Made by a program: the position numbers and the translations under genes | Source: Rhizobium sp. BT04 | Lineage (GTDB): Bacteria > Pseudomonadota > Alphaproteobacteria > Rhizobiales > Rhizobiaceae | Direction of reading: 5' to 3' | DNA length: 64,000 bases | NCBI RefSeq assembly: GCF_030053135.1 | Contig: NZ_CP125648.1 | Coordinates: forward strand, 1-64,000 | Notes under the pieces: generated by a model | The model's database searches: none | What the model saw: only the letters and a program-made list of their open reading frames with translations | Told to the model about the DNA's origin: nothing | In this document: positions 59,939-64,000 of the stretch, in pieces | Layout: every line of letters starts with the position of its first letter | How positions within the stretch are numbered: the stretch's first letter is position 1

Positions 59939-60864
59939 TGGAAGAGACAGGCATCGGCATCTGGGGCGTGCCGCTGGCGATCTTCGCCGGCGCCATCCGC
60001 GTTTCCACCCCCTTCATCTTCGTCAGCCTCGGCGAGACGATCACCGAACGCTCCGGCCGCATCAATCTCGGCCTCGAGGGCACGCTGGTCTTCGGCGCCA
60101 TGACGGCCTATGCGGTGGCCGTCATGACCGGCTCGCCGACCCTCGGCGTGCTCGCCGCAATGGTGGCGGGCGCGATCTTCGGCCTCATCCACGGCTGGAT
60201 CTGCAAATTCCCCAAGGTCAACGACATCGCCATCGGCATCGCCATGATGCAGTTCGGTCTCGGCATGGCGTTCTTCCTCGGCAAATCCTTCATCCAGCCG
60301 GTAGCGCCGAAACTGCCCTCGATCCCGCTCGGCAGCTGGTCGAGCATTCCGCAGGTTCAGGCGGCGCTCAATATCAACGTGCTGTTCTTCATCGGCGCGG
60401 CACTTGCCCTCTTCCTGTTCTGGGCCTTCAAGAACACCCGCATCGGCCTGATCCTGCGCGTCGTCGGCGACAGCACCGACGCGGCCCGGGCCATGGGCAT
60501 CCACCCGGACCGGGTTCGGTTGCTGGCAACGGCAGTGGGCGGTTCGCTGGCGGCAATCGGCGGCGCTTATCTCTCGCTCTACTATCCGGGCTCGTGGAAC
60601 GAAGGCATCTCTTCGGGTCAGGGCCTGATGGCGGTGGCTCTCGTCATTTTCGCTCGCTGGAATCCGATCGGCTGCTTTCTCGCTGCCCTGCTTTTCGGCG
60701 GTGCCGGCGCGCTCGGCCCGGCGCTGCAATCGGTCGGCGTCACACAAGGCTACTACCTTTTTTACGCCGCGCCTTACGTGCTCACCCTCATCATCCTGAT
60801 CGCCACCTCCTCGCCCACCCGCTCGCTCGCCGGAGCGCCGGGTGCGCTATCGCTCACGAAATAA
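59938..60864 (+). CDS. BMP-type ABC transporter permease
   Basis: A 308-residue partner permease. ITERSGRINLGLEGTLVFGAMTA near residue 33 is the family signature, and GISSGQGLMAVALVIFARWNP near 225 is a second one. It starts within the stop of the preceding gene; AAAAGGAG upstream is a good ribosome binding site. Confidence 0.91.
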   Translation: MEETGIGIWGVPLAIFAGAIRVSTPFIFVSLGETITERSGRINLGLEGTLVFGAMTAYAVAVMTGSPTLGVLAAMVAGAIFGLIHGWICKFPKVNDIAIGIAMMQFGLGMAFFLGKSFIQPVAPKLPSIPLGSWSSIPQVQAALNINVLFFIGAALALFLFWAFKNTRIGLILRVVGDSTDAARAMGIHPDRVRLLATAVGGSLAAIGGAYLSLYYPGSWNEGISSGQGLMAVALVIFARWNPIGCFLAALLFGGAGALGPALQSVGVTQGYYLFYAAPYVLTLIILIATSSPTRSLAGAPGALSLTK

Positions 60865-60876
60865 CGGAGCATCCCG

Positions 60877-61893
60877 ATGAACGGCCTTGGCGGTCTCAAC
60901 AAATCCGAACACGGCATCGGTATCGGCCTGGTGCAGCTCCAGCTGCCGGTGACCGTCACCAAAGCGGACTTGGCAAAACAGACGCAGGTGATCGTCGATC
61001 TGGTGGCCAAGGCGCGGCGCAACCAGCCGGGCATGGACCTCGTCGTCTTTCCCGAATACGCGCTGCATGGCCTTTCCATGGACATCAATCCGGAGATCAT
61101 GTGCACGCTCGACGGGCCGGAGGTCGCGGCCTTCAGGCAGGCCTGCAGGGACAATCGGATCTGGGGCTGCTTCTCGATCATGGAGCTGAACCCTGACGGC
61201 ATGCCCTACAATTCCGGCATCGTCATCGACGATCAGGGCGAGTTGAAGCTCTATTACCGCAAGATGCATCCCTGGATCCCCGTCGAGCCGTGGGAGCCCG
61301 GCGATCTTGGCATCCCTGTCATCGAAGGCCCGCGGGGCGCCAAGCTCGCGCTGATCATCTGCCATGACGGCATGTTCCCGGAGATGGCGCGCGAATGCGC
61401 TTATAAGGGCGCCGAAATCATGATCCGCACAGCCGGCTACACGGCGCCGATCCGCGATGCCTGGCGCTTCACCAACCAGGCCAACGCCTTCTGCAACCTG
61501 ATGGTCACCGCGAATGTCTGCATGTGCGGTTCGGACGGCACGTTCGATTCCATGGGTGAAGGCATGATCTGCAATTTCGACGGCACGATCATCGCCCACG
61601 GCACCTCCGGCCGCGTCAACGAGATCATCACAGCCGAGGTGCGTCCTGACCTGGTGCGCGAGGCCCGGCTCGGCTGGGGCGTGGAGAATAATATCTACCA
61701 GTTCGGCCATCGCGGCTATGTCGCCGTCGCTGGCGGCGCCAAGGATGCGCCCTACACCTACATGCACGACCTTGTCGCCGGCAAATACCGCCTGCCATGG
61801 GAAGACGAGATAAAGGTCAAGGACGGCACGTCCTGCGGATTTGACAAGCCGATGCGCCGTTACGGCGAACCCCTCAAACCTGCCGCGGAATAG
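60877..61893 (+). CDS. Formamidase-like amidase (AmiF/AmiE, nitrilase superfamily)
   Basis: A 338-residue nitrilase-superfamily amidase resembling Helicobacter AmiF. The Glu-Lys-Cys triad is Glu60 ([10 protein letters not shown]), Lys129 (LYYRKMHPW) and Cys162 ([11 protein letters not shown]); the block YGYSTQV-like of AmiF is represented by [12 protein letters not shown]. Formamidase hydrolyses formamide to formate and ammonia. It lies between the permease and the biuret hydrolase genes, so a short amide or ureide released in the same pathway is a likely substrate. It is a soluble cytoplasmic enzyme. Confidence 0.85.
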   Translation: MNGLGGLNKSEHGIGIGLVQLQLPVTVTKADLAKQTQVIVDLVAKARRNQPGMDLVVFPEYALHGLSMDINPEIMCTLDGPEVAAFRQACRDNRIWGCFSIMELNPDGMPYNSGIVIDDQGELKLYYRKMHPWIPVEPWEPGDLGIPVIEGPRGAKLALIICHDGMFPEMARECAYKGAEIMIRTAGYTAPIRDAWRFTNQANAFCNLMVTANVCMCGSDGTFDSMGEGMICNFDGTIIAHGTSGRVNEIITAEVRPDLVREARLGWGVENNIYQFGHRGYVAVAGGAKDAPYTYMHDLVAGKYRLPWEDEIKVKDGTSCGFDKPMRRYGEPLKPAAE

Positions 61894-61904
61894 GAGAGAG
61901 AATG

Positions 61905-62606
61905 ATGGACGCGATGGTCGAAACCAACGGGCATTTTATCGACGCCGATCCGTATCCGTGGCCCTATAACGGCGCGCTGAGGCCTGATAACACCGCCCTC
62001 ATCATCATCGACATGCAGACGGATTTCTGTGGCAAGGGCGGCTATGTCGACCACATGGGCTACGACCTGTCGCTGGTGCAGGCGCCGATCGAACCCATCA
62101 AACGTGTGCTTGCCGCCATGCGGGCCAAGGGCTACCACATCATCCATACCCGCGAGGGCCATCGCCCCGACCTCGCCGATCTGCCGGCCAACAAACGCTG
62201 GCGCTCGCAGCGGATCGGCGCCGGCATCGGTGATGCCGGCCCCTGCGGCCGCATCCTGACGCGTGGCGAACCCGGCTGGGACATCATCCCTGAACTCTAC
62301 CCGATCGAAGGCGAGACGATCATCGACAAGCCCGGCAAGGGTTCGTTCTGCGCCACCGACCTCGAACTCATCCTCAACCAGAAGCGCATCGAGAACATGA
62401 TCCTCACCGGAATCACCACCGATGTCTGCGTCTCGACGACGATGCGCGAGGCGAACGACCGCGGCTACGAATGCCTGCTGCTGGAGGATTGCTGCGGTGC
62501 GACCGACTACGGAAACCATCTCGCCGCCATCAAGATGGTGAAGATGCAGGGCGGCGTCTTCGGCTCCGTCTCCAATTCCGAATCCTTTGTGAGCCAGCTG
62601 CCATGA
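61905..62606 (+). CDS. biuH: Biuret amidohydrolase (isochorismatase-like cysteine hydrolase)
   Basis: A 233-residue cysteine hydrolase that cleaves biuret to allophanate and ammonia. From ATG 61905 the catalytic residues fall at Asp36 ([11 protein letters not shown]), Lys142 ([11 protein letters not shown]) and Cys175 ([10 protein letters not shown]), with Gln215 (KMQGGVFG); this is the numbering I recall for R. leguminosarum BiuH, to which the sequence appears nearly identical. An ATG three bases earlier is possible. It follows the amidase by 11 bases and overlaps the ABC ATPase gene by ATGA. Its product is the substrate of AtzF encoded at 54568-56379. Confidence 0.93.
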   Translation: MDAMVETNGHFIDADPYPWPYNGALRPDNTALIIIDMQTDFCGKGGYVDHMGYDLSLVQAPIEPIKRVLAAMRAKGYHIIHTREGHRPDLADLPANKRWRSQRIGAGIGDAGPCGRILTRGEPGWDIIPELYPIEGETIIDKPGKGSFCATDLELILNQKRIENMILTGITTDVCVSTTMREANDRGYECLLLEDCCGATDYGNHLAAIKMVKMQGGVFGSVSNSESFVSQLP

Positions 62607-64000
62607 GCACCGTTCGCGACACGCCCCTCCCCCAGGCCGGCAAGGCGGTCGGCATCGATACGCTTGGCATGACCATGCGCTTCGGCTCGTTCACCGCGCT
62701 CGACAACGTTTCGATCGCCGTTCCGGCCGGCTCTTTTCACGCGCTTCTCGGCGAAAACGGCGCCGGCAAGTCGACACTCGTCAAATGCATCATGGGCTTC
62801 TATCACGCCACGTCAGGCTCGCTGTCGGTCGACGGCCGCGAGGTGGCGGTCGCCTCACCCAAGGATGCCGCGGCCTATGGGCTCGGCATGGTCTACCAGC
62901 ATTTCACACTGGTTCCCTCTCTGACCGGCGCGGAAAACCTGGTCATCAGCCGCACCGAAGTGCCCGCGGTGATCAACTGGGCCAGGGAACGTAAGGATCT
63001 GGCGGATTTCATGGAGCGCATGCCGTTCAAGATCCCGCTCGACAGGCCGGTGAGCGAGCTCGCGGCCGGCGAAAAACAGAAGCTCGAAATCGTCAAGCAG
63101 CTCTATCTCGGCCGCTCCTTCCTCGTGCTCGACGAGCCGACCTCGGTGCTGACGCCCGCCGAAGCCGATGAGATGCTCGGCATCGTCCGCGGAATGACCG
63201 AGCGCGGCGAGCTCACCGTGCTGATGATTTCCCACAAGTTCCACGAGGTGACCAAGTTCGCGGATGCCGTCTCGATTCTGCGGCGCGGCAAGCTGGTCGG
63301 CACCGGCAAAGTCGGCGAGCTCTCCACCGCCGAGATGGCGGGGATGATGATCGGCGACGTCAAGCTCGCCGAGCTCGACAGCCGTCTGCCGGTGGCGGAA
63401 GCGGCAAGACCCGTGCTGACCGTCAGCCAGGTGAAGGCCCCGGATCGCTCCGGCCTGAAGACGATCGAGATCGACGCGCTGACGGTCCACTCCGGCGAGA
63501 TCGTCGGCATTGCCGGCATTTCGGGCAACGGCCAGAAGGAGCTGACGGAAATTCTGGCCGGCCAGCGCCCGACGCATAGCGGCCAGGTCATGGTCAATGG
63601 CGAGGCTTACGGCGCCACCCGCGATGAGACCCGCAAGAACAAGGTACGTTTCATTCCGGAAGAGCCGTTGCAGAATGCCTGTGCCCCCAAGATGACCGTG
63701 AGCGAGAACCTTGCGTTCCGCACCTTCGACTTGAAGCAGGACGGCAAGGACGCGATCTGGCTGAATAAGGGCAGCATGAAGAAGCGTGCCTCGGCGCTGA
63801 TCTCCGACTTCAAGGTCAAGACGGCCTCTTCTTCCTCGCCGATCGCAGCGCTTTCGGGCGGTAACGTGCAGCGTGCGGTGCTCGCCCGCGAACTGACAGG
63901 TGAGGTCGATCTGCTGATCGTCTCGAACCCCTGTTTCGGTCTCGATTTCTCGGCGGTCGCCGAAATCCGCGCCCGCATCATGAAGGCACGCAATTTGGGC
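62603..64000 (+). CDS. BMP-type ABC transporter ATP-binding protein (partial, runs off window)
   Basis: The first 466 codons of a two-domain ATPase; no stop codon before the window end. NBD1 has Walker [10 protein letters not shown] at 50-58, Q-loop [10 protein letters not shown], signature [15 protein letters not shown] and Walker [15 protein letters not shown]2 has GISGNGQKE in place of Walker A, signature [15 protein letters not shown] and [12 protein letters not shown], a degenerate site usual for BMP-system ATPases. It starts in the last four bases of biuH and serves the two permeases and the binding protein at 57663-60864. The full protein should be near 500 residues. Confidence 0.92.
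   Translation, partial: MSTVRDTPLPQAGKAVGIDTLGMTMRFGSFTALDNVSIAVPAGSFHALLGENGAGKSTLVKCIMGFYHATSGSLSVDGREVAVASPKDAAAYGLGMVYQHFTLVPSLTGAENLVISRTEVPAVINWARERKDLADFMERMPFKIPLDRPVSELAAGEKQKLEIVKQLYLGRSFLVLDEPTSVLTPAEADEMLGIVRGMTERGELTVLMISHKFHEVTKFADAVSILRRGKLVGTGKVGELSTAEMAGMMIGDVKLAELDSRLPVAEAARPVLTVSQVKAPDRSGLKTIEIDALTVHSGEIVGIAGISGNGQKELTEILAGQRPTHSGQVMVNGEAYGATRDETRKNKVRFIPEEPLQNACAPKMTVSENLAFRTFDLKQDGKDAIWLNKGSMKKRASALISDFKVKTASSSSPIAALSGGNVQRAVLARELTGEVDLLIVSNPCFGLDFSAVAEIRARIMKARNLG

Noticed and set aside
1..64000. Phage, insertion sequence, CRISPR, tRNA or rRNA features
   Set aside because: No transposase, integrase, evenly spaced repeat-spacer pattern or recognisable RNA gene was seen on either strand; only the palindromic intergenic repeats were found.

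Overview
The window reads as part of a fast-growing rhizobial genome, most like Rhizobium leguminosarum or R. etli. It is GC-rich, densely packed with ABC-transporter catabolic operons, carries rhizobial intergenic mosaic-type repeats, and encodes a biuret hydrolase whose catalytic residues fall at the numbering I recall for the R. leguminosarum enzyme BiuH. No rRNA, tRNA, CRISPR array, phage gene or insertion sequence was seen. All assignments come from reading the sequence; no database search was run.

Layout. (1) 1-11.6 kb: a cluster resembling organosulfur or heteroatom oxidation, with three NtaA/DszA-type FMN-dependent monooxygenases, two SfnB/DszC-type acyl-CoA-dehydrogenase-fold flavoenzymes and a ribose-type ABC importer, plus an embedded Phd/PIN toxin-antitoxin pair. 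(2) 11.7-18.8 kb: an oligopeptide-type ABC importer with a class V aminotransferase and a glycerophosphodiesterase-like protein. (3) 18.9-20.6 kb: a TPR-GGDEF diguanylate cyclase. (4) 20.6-27.8 kb, minus strand: a sugar-type ABC importer with a glycerophosphodiesterase, a LacI regulator and an inositol-monophosphatase-family enzyme, probably for uptake and cleavage of a phosphodiester. (5) 28-31.8 kb: singletons (YbaK-like deacylase, Tim44-like protein, 2-hydroxyacid dehydrogenase, HupE). (6) 31.9-39.1 kb: regulator plus cydDCABX for cytochrome bd oxidase, behind a candidate FNR/FixK box and a palindromic operator. (7) 39.2-46.4 kb: a sugar ABC operon ending in a Gfo/Idh-aldo/keto reductase fusion, with a divergent AraC regulator. 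(8) 46.4-56.4 kb: a nitrogen-scavenging operon. (9) 56.6-64 kb: a GntR regulator and a second nitrogen operon that runs off the window end.

The most notable system is regions 8 and 9 together. Region 8 has a sigma-54 promoter with a candidate NtrC site, then a ykkC-type (guanidine-I) riboswitch with a terminator, then an ABC importer, two carboxyguanidine deiminase subunits, a urea-carboxylase-type guanidine carboxylase and allophanate hydrolase. Region 9 also has a sigma-54 promoter and encodes a BMP-type ABC importer, a formamidase-like amidase and biuret hydrolase. Both routes lead to allophanate, but only region 8 carries allophanate hydrolase. They therefore look like two inputs to one nitrogen-release step, gated by nitrogen limitation and, for one arm, by guanidine.

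A family of palindromic intergenic repeats occurs three times (29.7, 38.9 and 56.6 kb). Two copies supply the stop codon of the adjacent gene.
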